Shown: positions 48,045-56,818, counted from the stretch's first letter. The stretch: DNA of 64,000 nt from Microbacterium sp. SORGH_AS_0888 (GCF_030818905.1 NZ_JAUTAZ010000001.1:1612001-1676000), one strand, 5' to 3'. Translations and numbers: made by a program. The notes: generated by a model not told the origin, from the letters alone.

Positions 48045-49429
48045 CGCTCGGCTCCCGCCGCCGCGGCACGAGCATCGCGGAGGAGATCCGCGGCCCGCCC
48101 TGCGGCATCGTCCGAGACGACGATCGGCACGCCGGTGAACGTCCGGGCGCGGGTCGCGTCGATGCCCATCCTCGAGGTCGTGCCCTCCGCCGACGAGGAC
48201 GGGTCGAGCGGGCTCCCCGGCAGGCCGTCGACGATGAGCACGTCCTGCGCGGGCTGGACATGGACGGCCATGGCCCACAGCACCGCAGCGTCGTCCGTGA
48301 CGTCGATGTCGGCGTCGACCGCGATCACGGTCTTCAGATACGGATCCCAGCCGAGGAGCCCGAGCATGATCTGGCGGGCTTCGCCCTGCCGTCGCTGGTC
48401 GATCGCGACGTACGCGTGGAAGTGCGTCCCCGAGTTCGGGTAGTGCACGCGGCGCACCTGCGGGAACCGCGCCCGGAGCTTGTCGACCATCTCCGACTCC
48501 CGGGGCAACCGCGCGAGCGTCAGGTGCTCCGCGGAGCGGCCGCCCGTGACGCTCACCAGGATCGGATCGGGCCGGGTCATGACGGCCTCGACCGTCATGA
48601 CGTTGTGGGTCGAACGGTCCGAGCTGTAACCGCTGAACTCGCCGAACGGGCCCTCCGGCGCCCGTGCGGCCGGGTCGATGCAGCCCTCGATCACGATCTC
48701 CGCGCTCCGCGGCACCTCCAGCCCGTGCCGCGGGGTCCGCACCACCTCGAGCGGTGCGCCGAACAGCCCACCGGCGACGTGCCGCTCGTCCACGTCCGCC
48801 GGGACCCGTGCGGAGGCGGCGAGCATGAAGAGCGGGTGCGCTCCCACGACCATGGCCACCGGCATCCGCTCGCCACGACGCTCGTAGGCGGCGAGGATGC
48901 GCCACAGGTCGCCGCGCGAGTGCAGGCTGAGCGCGAGCTCGCGAGCGCCCGCGGGCGTCGCGCGGTGGTAGCTGAGGTTTCCGACGCCGGTGTCGGGGTC
49001 CACGGCGAGCACGACGCCGCTCGTGATGTAGGGGCCGAGGTCGGAGGCGAAGTGCCGCAGGAGCGGCAGGGCGGCGAGGTCCACGTCCTCGGTCACGCGG
49101 TGATCGGATGTCGACGCCGCCGCGAGCGGGAGCGGGCGCGCGCTGCGTGCCGCGTACTCGGCGTGCAGCCGGTCGAGCGGCACGCCGAGCATCCGCGCGA
49201 TGCGCTCCCGCGAGGCGAAGAGGTTCGTCACGACCGGCACGTCCGCCCCGGCACCGACGAGGCCGGGGGCGGTGACGACCGGCCATCGGCCCTCCGCGCT
49301 CAGCAGATCGACGACCGCCGTGAGGTCCTGGTCGGCGTTCACCGGTCGCGGGAGCGAGAGCACGTCGTCGCCGTGCTCGTCGGCGTACGCGCGCAGCCAG
49401 ACGCGGAGGTCCTGCGGGAGGGCGGTCAC
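48041..49429 (-). CDS. UbiD-family prenyl-FMN-dependent decarboxylase
   Basis: A 462-aa protein starting at GTG 49429. UbiD motifs are visible: GVGNLSYHRATPAGA (substrate/cofactor strand), the catalytic glutamates in EGPFGEFSGYSSD, NSGTHFHAYVAIDQRRQGEARQ and AVDADIDVTDDAAVLWAMA (metal site). It should (de)carboxylate an alpha,beta-unsaturated or aromatic acid reversibly, using prenylated FMN made by the adjacent UbiX. The start overlaps the ubiX stop (GTGA) and its stop overlaps the permease start, so all are coupled. In this setting, next to kinase, aldolase and dehydrogenases and far from quinone genes, it is catabolic rather than ubiquinone biosynthesis. The substrate is unknown. Confidence 0.93.
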   Translation of the reverse strand: MTALPQDLRVWLRAYADEHGDDVLSLPRPVNADQDLTAVVDLLSAEGRWPVVTAPGLVGAGADVPVVTNLFASRERIARMLGVPLDRLHAEYAARSARPLPLAAASTSDHRVTEDVDLAALPLLRHFASDLGPYITSGVVLAVDPDTGVGNLSYHRATPAGARELALSLHSRGDLWRILAAYERRGERMPVAMVVGAHPLFMLAASARVPADVDERHVAGGLFGAPLEVVRTPRHGLEVPRSAEIVIEGCIDPAARAPEGPFGEFSGYSSDRSTHNVMTVEAVMTRPDPILVSVTGGRSAEHLTLARLPRESEMVDKLRARFPQVRRVHYPNSGTHFHAYVAIDQRRQGEARQIMLGLLGWDPYLKTVIAVDADIDVTDDAAVLWAMAVHVQPAQDVLIVDGLPGSPLDPSSSAEGTTSRMGIDATRARTFTGVPIVVSDDAAGRAADLLRDARAAAAGAER

Positions 49430-50034
49430 GGGGCGGTCTCCTTCTCCTCGGGGCGCGGACGCGACGCACCGTCCCACGGCGTGTACAGCTCGTGCGCGAT
49501 GCCGAACTGCTCGAGGATGCGGCCCGTGGTCTGATCGATGACGTCGGCCAGCGTGCGGGGACGCTGGTAGAAGGCGGGCACGGGCGGCATGACGGTGGCC
49601 CCCGCCTCGGTCACGGCGGTCATGTTGCGCAGGTGGATGAGGCTCAGCGGCGTCTCGCGGACCGCGAGGACCAGGCGCCGGCGCTCCTTGAGCGACACGT
49701 CGGCGGCACGGGAGACGAGATCGCCGCCGATGCCGGCCGCGACAAGTCCCAGCGTCTTCATGGAGCACGGCACGATCACCATGCCGAGCGTCGCGAACGA
49801 TCCGGACGAGATGGGCGCGGCCAGATCGTCCGGATGGTGGACGACATCCGCGCGACTGCTGAATGCGGCGACGGTCGTGTCGAGCTCGAGCGCCAGGGTG
49901 CGCCGCGCACCGTGCGAGACGACCAGATGCGTCTCGATCTCGTCGCGGTCGCGGAGGACCTCGAGCAGCCGGTCGGCGTAGTGCGGGGCGCTCGCACCCG
50001 TCACCGCGATGACGAGCCGGCCGGTCGCGCTCAT
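49426..50034 (-). CDS. ubiX: flavin prenyltransferase (UbiX family)
   Basis: A 202-aa flavoprotein that attaches a dimethylallyl group to FMN to make the UbiD cofactor. Motifs: VIAVTGASAPHYADRLLEVL (the common GASG reads GASA here), VVSHGARRTL, SSGSFATLGMVIVPCSMKTL, GLVAAGIGGDLVSRAADVSLKE, RRLVLAVRETPLSLIHLRNM and MPPVPAFYQRP. It shares 4-nt overlaps with the aldehyde dehydrogenase upstream and UbiD downstream, forming a dedicated cofactor-enzyme pair. Confidence 0.94.
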   Translation of the reverse strand: MSATGRLVIAVTGASAPHYADRLLEVLRDRDEIETHLVVSHGARRTLALELDTTVAAFSSRADVVHHPDDLAAPISSGSFATLGMVIVPCSMKTLGLVAAGIGGDLVSRAADVSLKERRRLVLAVRETPLSLIHLRNMTAVTEAGATVMPPVPAFYQRPRTLADVIDQTTGRILEQFGIAHELYTPWDGASRPRPEEKETAP

Positions 50035-51492
50035 CGTGCCGCTCCTTCCGACACCGGGGTCCAGGTGCTCTTCAGCACCGAGAACGCCTCGAACGCCTCG
50101 ACGCCGCCGACGACGCCCGTGCCGCTGTCGCGGCGCGGCGCGAACGGGATCGCCGCGTCGAAGCGGGAGACGGCGTTGATCCACACGACACCGGCCCGCA
50201 GCCCGCGCGCGACACGGGCGGCGCGGCCCTCGTCCGCGGTCCACACGCTCGAGGCGAGCCCGTAGCGCGTGTCGTTGGCGAGGGCGAGGGCGTCCTCCTC
50301 CGTGTCGAACACGTCGAGGAGGGTCACCGGGCCGAAGATCTCCTGGGTCCACGCCTCGTGGTCGCGCGGGACGCCGCGGAGCACGGTCGGACGCAGGAAG
50401 GCGTGTCCGGAGACGACCCCGCCCGCCAGCACCTCGGCACCGGCGGCGACCGCCCGCTCCACCGCGCCGGCGACGCGGTCGCGATGCTCGGCCGAGACGA
50501 GCGGTCCGCAGGAGGTCAGGGCATCGAACCCGTCGCCGACCGCGATGCGCTCCGCACCGGCGGCGAGCGCCTCGGCGACCTCGTCGAAAACGGGTCGCGC
50601 CACGAGGATGCGGGTGGCCGCCATGCAGTTCTGCCCCTGGTTGCCGAAGGCGCCCAGGAGCGCGCCCGACACGGCGGCGTCCAGGTCCGCATCCGCGAAC
50701 ACGACGAAGGGCGCCTTGCCGCCGAGCTCGAGGATCGTCCGCGCGCGCGAGGTCTGCCGGATGGACGCGGCCGTGTCCGGGGACCCGGTGAACACGATCA
50801 GATCGACGTCGGGGTGGGCGGCGAGCGCGGCCCCGGCGTCGGCGCCCGTTCCGGTGACGACGTTCACGACCCCGGCCGGGAGGATCGCGGCGACGAGGCG
50901 AGCGAGCAGCAGCGCGGACAGGGGCGTCAGCTCCGCGGGCTTGACGACGACCGCGTTGCCCGCCGCGAGGGCCGGTGCGAGCGCCCGGACGATCATGAGC
51001 GTCGGATAGTTCCACGGGGGTGATGAGCCCGACGACCCCCGCGGGCTCCCGCGACACGGTCGCCGTCGACGCTCCGGCCGCGTCGGTCAGGGTGCGGTCG
51101 CCGAGCGTGCGCGCGACGGCGGCCTGGTGGCGCAGATGCGCGACCGACTGGACGAGGTCCACCGAGCGGGCGAGACGGAACGGCTTGCCGCCGTCGAGGG
51201 TGTCGAGGGCCGCGAGATCGTCGGCGTGCGCGTCGACGGCCTCCGCCAGCTGGTCGAGCAGCCGCGCGCGCTCGTGCCTCGGCGTCGCGCCCCAGCGGGG
51301 CTGCGCGGCGCGAGCGGCTGCCACCGCCGCGTCGACGTCGCGCGCGGAGGCCGCTCCCAGGCTGCGCACGACGCTCCCGGTCGACGGGTCGACATCCACG
51401 ATGACAGCGCCGCCCGTGGCCGGCTCCCATTCGCCGCCGATGAGAAGCCGGTCGGGCAGGCTCGCGGCCAGCGCGAGGGCATGCGATCTCAT
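50031..51492 (-). pseudogene. aldehyde dehydrogenase with a +1 frameshift
   Basis: Two consecutive frames together encode one aldehyde dehydrogenase. The first, from ATG 51492, reads MRSHALALAASLPDRLLIGG to REPAGVVGLITP; the second, ending at 50031, continues LMIVRALAPALAAGNAVVVKPAE, GSPDTAASIR, ILELGGKAPFVVF (catalytic Glu) and FGNQGQNCMAATR (catalytic Cys). The junction should read ITPWNYPT; the DNA has five C residues (plus-strand G run 51016-51020) where four give the correct frame. Length 1462 nt is one more than a multiple of three. Restored length is 486 aa, normal. It is either a homopolymer sequencing error or a real null allele. Overlaps with the kinase and ubiX are of the ATGA type. 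Confidence 0.88.
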
Positions 51493-52760
51493 GAGACGGC
51501 CCTCCGCGCGGTCAGCGCCGCGCCGATCGCCGCGAGCTCCTGTCCTCCCCGGGCATGCACCGGAACCGCCGCGCCGGCGTCGATCGCGGCGCGGATGCGC
51601 GCGGACCGCGCACCGCCGCCGGTCAGCACGAGCGCGTCGACCGGGGCCGCGTCCACGACACGGGCGACCGAGCGGAGCGCGCCCTCCGCGACCGCACGCA
51701 GGACGCCCGCGGCCAGCTCCGCGCGCGTGAAGTCGGAGCCGATGCCGGTCAGCGATCCGCGGATGTCGGTGCCCCACGCATCCATGGCCGGCGGCCGGAT
51801 CTCGGCGGCGGAGGCCGCGTCGGTGTGCGTCGCGATCTCGTCCATGCTCTCCGCCGGGACGCCGACCAGCCGCGCAGCCCAGTCGACGCTGGCCATTCCG
51901 GTGCCGTCGCCGGTCTCGAGGATGCGGATGCCGCCCGGGAGGACCTCCAGGGTGCACATCATCGCGACCTGATCGGGATCGGCGATGCGCGCGCTGACGA
52001 CGGTCGAGGTGCCGAGGCTCACGAGCCCCGGCGCATCGCTGTCGAGCGAGGTGTCCTCGGTCACGGCCAGGAAGGCGGACGGCCCGTCGCCCGGCGCGGC
52101 GACGACCGGGATGCCCTCGGGCAGAGGGCGCTGTGCGAGGACCTCGCCCACGACCGACCCGAGCGGCCGCAGCGGGGCGAGCGTGGCGAGGTCGATGTCG
52201 AGCTCGCCCAGGAGCCCCCGCTCGTAGCACTGGCCCGAGCGGTCGAGGACCCCCAGCCGGAGGGCGGCGCCCGCGGAGCAGCCGAAGCGCCCCGTCAGCC
52301 ACCACGCCAGCGCGTCCTGCAGGCCGAGCCATTGCGCGGCCCGCCCGCGCATCCCGATCAGCTTCGGCAGCCCGGACAGCGGGAACGCGGGGCAGCCGGT
52401 CCGATCCGCGAGGGACTCGCCGTAGCGCGCATACAGCTCACGGGCGGCGGGGGTGCTCGGCCCGTCGAGATCGGGCAGCACCGGGGTGCACGGCTGCCCG
52501 TCGGAGCCGAAGCCGACGACGCTTCCCCGCACCCCCGTCACGGCGACAGCGCGGGCCTGGCCCCGCACCTCCTCGGGCAACGACGCCAGCGCCCGTGCGG
52601 CGGCGTGCGTGTAGGCCGCGAGCGGGCGCCGTGCCGGAGGGGGATCGCCCTCGTAGTCGGCACGGGCGGTCGCCGCCACCACACCACGGCGCAGCGCGAC
52701 GGCGCGCACGCCGTGCGAGCCGACGTCGAGGCCGATGACGGTGGGGCTTGCGGGATACAT
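51489..52760 (-). CDS. FGGY-family carbohydrate kinase of unknown substrate
   Basis: A 423-aa kinase of the FGGY fold but shorter than xylB, rhaB and glycerol kinases. The phosphate loop is IGLDVGSHGVRAVALR, the middle region has AVAVTGVRGSVVGFG, and the catalytic Asp lies in VVAAPGDGPSAFLAV; VSLGTSTVVSARI and LVLTGGGARSARIRAAIDAG follow. The substrate cannot be read; in the cluster it sits between a zinc alcohol dehydrogenase and an aldehyde dehydrogenase, and together with the LsrF/DhnA-like aldolase is reminiscent of a kinase-aldolase pair. The stop overlaps the aldehyde dehydrogenase start (ATGA). Confidence 0.9.
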   Translation of the reverse strand: MYPASPTVIGLDVGSHGVRAVALRRGVVAATARADYEGDPPPARRPLAAYTHAAARALASLPEEVRGQARAVAVTGVRGSVVGFGSDGQPCTPVLPDLDGPSTPAARELYARYGESLADRTGCPAFPLSGLPKLIGMRGRAAQWLGLQDALAWWLTGRFGCSAGAALRLGVLDRSGQCYERGLLGELDIDLATLAPLRPLGSVVGEVLAQRPLPEGIPVVAAPGDGPSAFLAVTEDTSLDSDAPGLVSLGTSTVVSARIADPDQVAMMCTLEVLPGGIRILETGDGTGMASVDWAARLVGVPAESMDEIATHTDAASAAEIRPPAMDAWGTDIRGSLTGIGSDFTRAELAAGVLRAVAEGALRSVARVVDAAPVDALVLTGGGARSARIRAAIDAGAAVPVHARGGQELAAIGAALTARRAVS

Positions 52761-52777
52761 GTCGTTCCTGGGAGAGA

Positions 52778-53830
52778 TCAGGCGGGGATGTCGACGGCGG
52801 TCTTGAGCACGCCCGGGTCCTGCACGGCGCGGAAGGCGTCGTCGACCCGGGCGAGCGGGACGTGGGGCCGGCGGATGAGGTCGACTCCGACGCGTCCGGT
52901 GCGCAGGACCCTGACCGCCTCGGCCGCGTGGCGCCGGTCGAAACCGACCACCCCGATGAGGGACTGCCGCCGGTAGTGCAGGCGGTTGCTGTCGATCGCC
53001 GCCTCGACCCCCCGCGGTCCGGAGGAGAAGACCACGGCACGCCCGCCGGGGGCGAGCGCCGCGAGCGCCAGCCGGATGGCGGGCACGTGTCCCCCTCCGC
53101 CCGCGGTGACGAACACGACGTCGGCCGTGTCGAACCGGTCCGGGTGCACGGCCCGCACGCCGAGTCCGGCCGCGACCTCGCGACGGTCGTCGCGAAGGTC
53201 GACGCCGACCACCTCGACGCCGTCGGCACGCAGGGCCTCGATGTGCAGCAGGCCCATCGGGCCGAGCCCGATGACGGCGGCCCGCTCCCCGGCCACGATG
53301 CGGGCCGCCTCGATGCCGTGCATGACATCGGCGAGCGGCTCCACGAGCGATCCTGCCGCGTAGTCGAGGTCAGCGGGAAGCGGGATGCAGGAGGTCGCCG
53401 GGACGATCACGTGCTCGGCGAAGCCGCCGCCGATGCCGTCCCTCACCGCGAGGCGGGCGCACGCGACAGGGTCGCCGGCGGCGGCGCCGATGCCGAGGAG
53501 CCCGGAGCAGAACTGCGACCTGCCCGCGACGCACTCCTCGCACCGGCCGCACCGCAGCACGGGGTCCACGGCGACACGGTCCCCCGCCCTCAGATCCGCG
53601 ACATCCGCGGCGACGTCGATGATCTCGCCCGCGAACTCGTGCCCGAGCGGAACGCTCAGCCCTCCCAGCCGGTCGGCGAGGTCACGGTCGTCCCACTTCT
53701 TGACATCCGTCGGGCAGAGGTTCGCGGCGCGCACGGCGATGCGCACCTGACCGGAGAGGAGCGGGCGGTCCTCCCGCTCCACGGGCGCCATCCGCCGGTA
53801 GCCGACGAGCTCCATCGAGACGTAGGTCAT
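52778..53830 (-). CDS. zinc-dependent alcohol/polyol dehydrogenase (MDR family)
   Basis: A 350-aa medium-chain dehydrogenase. The catalytic zinc ligands are Cys in NLCPTDVKKW, the His-Glu of PLGHEFAGEI, and Glu in GSLVEPLADVMHG. The structural zinc site is CGRCEECVAGRSQFC. The Rossmann motif is AVIGLGPMGLLHIEAL followed by VVGVDLRDDRRE, where an Asp at the strand end suggests NAD rather than NADP. It resembles sorbitol/galactitol-phosphate dehydrogenases. Start ATG 53830 overlaps the aldolase stop (ATGA); M6 is an alternative. It should oxidise a secondary hydroxyl of the pathway intermediate. Confidence 0.9.
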   Translation of the reverse strand: MTYVSMELVGYRRMAPVEREDRPLLSGQVRIAVRAANLCPTDVKKWDDRDLADRLGGLSVPLGHEFAGEIIDVAADVADLRAGDRVAVDPVLRCGRCEECVAGRSQFCSGLLGIGAAAGDPVACARLAVRDGIGGGFAEHVIVPATSCIPLPADLDYAAGSLVEPLADVMHGIEAARIVAGERAAVIGLGPMGLLHIEALRADGVEVVGVDLRDDRREVAAGLGVRAVHPDRFDTADVVFVTAGGGGHVPAIRLALAALAPGGRAVVFSSGPRGVEAAIDSNRLHYRRQSLIGVVGFDRRHAAEAVRVLRTGRVGVDLIRRPHVPLARVDDAFRAVQDPGVLKTAVDIPA

Positions 53831-54649
53831 GCGCCGGCTCGAGCCATCAGGAGCTCGCGCGCCCGCGCGGCGTCACGGCCGAGCACGACGGCCCGGAGCG
53901 CGTCGATCATGGGGGCGGGCTCGGCGCGCGCCCAGACGTTGCGGCCGACGACCACGCCCGCCGCGCCCGCGCCGATCCACGCGTCGACGAGCTCGATGAA
54001 CTCCTCGGATGTGGGCGGGGTCGCCGCCCAGCACGAAGACCGGGCCGACGGATCGCTCCACGATCTCGCCCAGGACCCGGGTCTCTCGCGGCGCGTGGAT
54101 CTTGATCATGTCGGCGCCCAGCTCCCAGGCCTGCCGGGCCGAGTGGGCGATCACCGTGTCGTCGTGGACCGCGTTCTCGCCCCACAGCGCGGGCTCGACC
54201 ATGACGGGAAGACCCACCTCGTGAGCCTCCTCGCAGGCCGCCGCGACCAGCTCGAACGTGTCCGCGAAGTCGTAGGCGGAGCCGGGCCCGATGGGCACGA
54301 GGACCTTGGCCGCCGTGGCGCCGTACGCGAGCGCACCGCGCGCCGAGAGGACACGGCGGTGGCCGCGGACCACGCCGTGGCCGCCGGGCACGTCGCTGAA
54401 CACCGGCGCATCCAGCGCGGTGATCATCGCGGGCGCTCCCGGATGGGCGAAACGCGGGCCGGCCGCACGGGAGACGCCCGGGCCGAGCAGCACGCCCTGC
54501 ACGGCGCTCGCGGTGAGGAGGTCGAGCACGGCGGGCAGGTGCTCGCCCCCGCGCGGCGCACCGCCTCCCCCGTGGTCGAAGGCGAGCATGACGCTGCGTC
54601 CCGTCTCGGCATCGAGAAGCTGGTTGGTGCGCACGGCGCAACCGTTCAT
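53827..54649 (-). pseudogene. DhnA/LsrF-type class I aldolase with a frameshift near the 3' end
   Basis: From ATG 54649 (GGAGG 5 nt upstream) the frame reads MNGCAVRTNQLLDAETGRSVM, LAFDHGGGG, AMITALDAPVFSD, ALAYGATAAKVLVPIG, PVMVEPALWG and ADMIKIHAP with the Schiff-base Lys. After FVLGGDP it breaks: the natural continuation TSEEFIELVDAWIGAGAAG-VVVGRNVWARAEP is in another frame. One extra base lies at about 54022-54032 within a C/G-rich run. The span of 823 nt is one more than a multiple of three; the restored protein would be 273 aa and end at TGA 53827, overlapping the dehydrogenase start. The phosphate-binding GVVVGRN segment is lost in the broken frame, so activity would be abolished if real. 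Confidence 0.85.
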
Positions 54650-55389
54650 ACGTTCCTCCACATGGAAACGGTGGGCTGGTGTCGGTCGGACCGGATCCAC
54701 GTCTCCGCGACGTCGAGGACCACATCGCGCGGACCGAACGTGATCTGGACGAAGTTGAGAACGGGGTCGCCGGGGCTCAGGTCGAGGAGGCCCGCGACAT
54801 CGTCGTCCGCGCGGAGCGCCCGGAACGTGCGCTCCGCGCGGAGCAGCTCGGCGTGGTAGTCCTCCTCGAGCACGGTGTAGAGGGGCCGGGACGTGAGGTC
54901 CTTCTCCTCGATGCCGGGGAAGGCCCGGAGGGGAACCGCGTTGGAGAGCACGGCGACCGGGGCGCCGTCGACGGAGCGCGCACGTCGCACGATGAGAGCC
55001 GGCTCGCCGTCGATGCCGTGCTCGATGCCGTCCTCCACGACCCGTCGCGACAGCTCGCGCGTCTCGAACGCCAGACCGGCCCGCGACATCCGTTCGCCCA
55101 ACGACTCCATGCGATGGGCCAGCGGGGAGCTCTGCCGCTTGGCGACGAACGTGCCGAGCCCGTGCCGCTGCACGAGGTAGCCGGAGTCGCACAGCTCCTT
55201 GATCGCACGCCGGAGCGTGCCCCGTGCGACGCCGAGCTCGGCGGCCAGCTCCGTCTCGGCGAGCAGCTTCTGGCCGGACGCCCACAGGCCGGACTCGATG
55301 CGCTTGGTCATCTCGTCGGCGATGCGCTCCCAGAGCGCGGCGTCACCGGGGGGCAAACCCTGCAGCGCGAGCGATGATCTCGTGGTCAT
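54646..55389 (-). CDS. GntR-family regulator with UTRA effector domain
   Basis: A 247-aa regulator. The winged HTH is in ALWERIADEMTKRIESGLWA, KLLAETELAAELGVARGTLRRAI and GYLVQRHGLGTFVAK. The UTRA ligand domain follows from residue about 95 (MESLGERMSRAGLAFETREL, LIVRRARSVDGAPVAVLSNA, LDVAETWIRSDRHQ). It heads the catabolic cluster and its stop overlaps the aldolase start, so it controls and is co-transcribed with the whole set. Start ATG 55389 has TAGCTT 7 nt upstream (leaderless) and an operator GAC-g-TCTATAGA-g-GTC just before it. UTRA domains bind phosphosugars or other small organic acids. Confidence 0.92.
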   Translation of the reverse strand: MTTRSSLALQGLPPGDAALWERIADEMTKRIESGLWASGQKLLAETELAAELGVARGTLRRAIKELCDSGYLVQRHGLGTFVAKRQSSPLAHRMESLGERMSRAGLAFETRELSRRVVEDGIEHGIDGEPALIVRRARSVDGAPVAVLSNAVPLRAFPGIEEKDLTSRPLYTVLEEDYHAELLRAERTFRALRADDDVAGLLDLSPGDPVLNFVQITFGPRDVVLDVAETWIRSDRHQPTVSMWRNV

Positions 55390-55406
55390 GCCGGCGAAGC
55401 TAGCAG

Positions 55407-55422
55407 GACGTCTATAGAGGTC
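55407..55422. promoter_or_regulatory. GntR operator candidate, palindrome around TCTATAGA
   Basis: GAC-g-TCTATAGA-g-GTC has an 8-bp perfect core and matching outer trinucleotides. It lies 5 nt upstream of the TAGCTT -10 box (55397-55402, minus strand), in the promoter spacer, the usual place for autoregulation by HutC/UTRA-type GntR proteins. Confidence 0.6.
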
Positions 55423-55549
55423 TAGTCCCGTCTCGACGGATACTGGCGCGATGAAATCCCTGATCAGAAATCGTTTATCCGCTCATGCAGGCGAAGTGCG
55501 TCATTCGATCGTGCTCAAGAAATAACACGCCAGAAACACGCACCGTCGA

Positions 55550-55564
55550 GCTCACCTCGTGAGC
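55550..55564. terminator. hairpin downstream of rocD
   Basis: GCTCAC-ctc-GTGAGC is a 6-bp stem with 3-nt loop, about 33 nt past the rocD stop on the minus strand, without a T-tract. The remaining sequence 55423-55549 is unusually AT-rich for this genome and shows no gene. Confidence 0.4.
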
Positions 55565-55597
55565 GGAGAGGGGGAGCCGTGTGCCGGATGCGGCGGC

Positions 55598-56818
55598 TCA
55601 GCCGGCGAGCACGACCCGCAGCTGCTCGATCGCCCAGTCGAGCTCGGTCGCGCGAACCACGAGCGGCGGCGCCATCCGGATGGTCTGGCCGTGCGTGTCC
55701 TTGACGAGCACGCCGCGGCCGAGCAGCCGCTCGGCGACCTCGCGCCCGGTGCCCACGGCGGGGTCGATGTCGACGCCGGCCCACAGGCCGGCCACGCGCA
55801 CCGCCGTGACGCCGTGTCCGACGAGCTCGCCGAGGCGCTGCTCGAGGTGCACGCCGAGCGCACGCGCGCGCTCCTGGAACTCGCCCGTCGAGAGCATCTC
55901 GACGACACGATGGCCGACGGCCGCGGCGAGGGGGTTGCCGCCGAACGTCGAGCCGTGCTCCCCCGCGCGGATGACGCCCAGCACGTCGCGGTCGGCGACG
56001 ACGGCGGACACCGGCAGGATGCCGCCGCCCAGGGCCTTGCCGAGCACGTACACGTCCGGCACGACACCCTCGCGATCGCACGCGAAGGTGTGGCCGGTGC
56101 GGCCGAGACCGGACTGGATCTCGTCCGCGATGAACAGCACGTTCCGCGCGGCGGTGACCTCACGCACCCGTCGCAGATACCCCTCGGCGGGCACGACGAC
56201 CCCGGCCTCGCCCTGGATCGGCTCGATCAGCACGGCCGCCGTGTTCTCATCGATCGCGGCCGCGAGCGCGTCCGCGTCGCCGAAGGGGACGTGCACGAAA
56301 CCCGGCGCGAAGGGGCCGAAGTCCTCGCGCGCGGCGGGATCGTCGCTGAAGCCGACGATCGTCGTGGTGCGGCCGTGGAAGTTGCCGTCGGCGACCACGA
56401 TGGTGGCGGCGTCGGCGGGCACGCCCTTGACGCGGTAGGCCCAGGCCCGAGCGGTCTTGATCGCCGTCTCGACGGCCTCCGCGCCGGTGTTCATCGGCAG
56501 CACGAGGTCCTTGCCGCAGAGGGCGGCGAGCGCGTCGGCGAACAGCCCGAGCTGGTCGTTGTGGTACGCGCGGCTCGTGAGGGTCAGCCGCCCCAGCTGC
56601 TCCTGCGCGACCGAGACGATCGCGGGATGCCGGTGCCCGAAGTTGAGGGCCGAGTACGCCGAGAGCAGGTCGAGGTAGCGCTTGCCCTCGACATCCGTGA
56701 CCCACGAGCCCTCACCGCGGGCGATCACGACCGGCAGGGGTCGGTAGTTCTGGGCGAGATGCCCCTCCTCCGCCGAGATGATGCCGATGGTGGCGGTGTC
56801 GATGTGCGGGGTCGTCAC
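55598..56818 (-). CDS. rocD: ornithine aminotransferase
   Basis: A 406-aa PLP-dependent class III aminotransferase. It starts at GTG 56818 (VTTPHIDTATIGIISAEE). Family motifs are NYRPLPVVIARGEGSWVTD, YSALNFGHRHP, MNTGAEAVETAIKTAR, DGNFHGRTTTIVGFSDDP, FIADEIQSGLGRTG (PLP Asp) and the Schiff-base Lys in VLGKALGGGILPVSA. It converts ornithine and 2-oxoglutarate to glutamate semialdehyde. Start and the preceding ddaH stop overlap (GTGA). With ddaH upstream it forms an arginine/ornithine catabolic unit, and glutamate semialdehyde feeds the same P5C pool used by PutA at the window end. Confidence 0.96.
   Translation of the reverse strand: MTTPHIDTATIGIISAEEGHLAQNYRPLPVVIARGEGSWVTDVEGKRYLDLLSAYSALNFGHRHPAIVSVAQEQLGRLTLTSRAYHNDQLGLFADALAALCGKDLVLPMNTGAEAVETAIKTARAWAYRVKGVPADAATIVVADGNFHGRTTTIVGFSDDPAAREDFGPFAPGFVHVPFGDADALAAAIDENTAAVLIEPIQGEAGVVVPAEGYLRRVREVTAARNVLFIADEIQSGLGRTGHTFACDREGVVPDVYVLGKALGGGILPVSAVVADRDVLGVIRAGEHGSTFGGNPLAAAVGHRVVEMLSTGEFQERARALGVHLEQRLGELVGHGVTAVRVAGLWAGVDIDPAVGTGREVAERLLGRGVLVKDTHGQTIRMAPPLVVRATELDWAIEQLRVVLAG

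Noticed and set aside
51000..51030. Programmed ribosomal frameshifting as explanation for the aldehyde dehydrogenase break
   Set aside because: No A-rich or classic slippery heptamer and no following pseudoknot-like structure was evident; a base gained in a homopolymer run is simpler.
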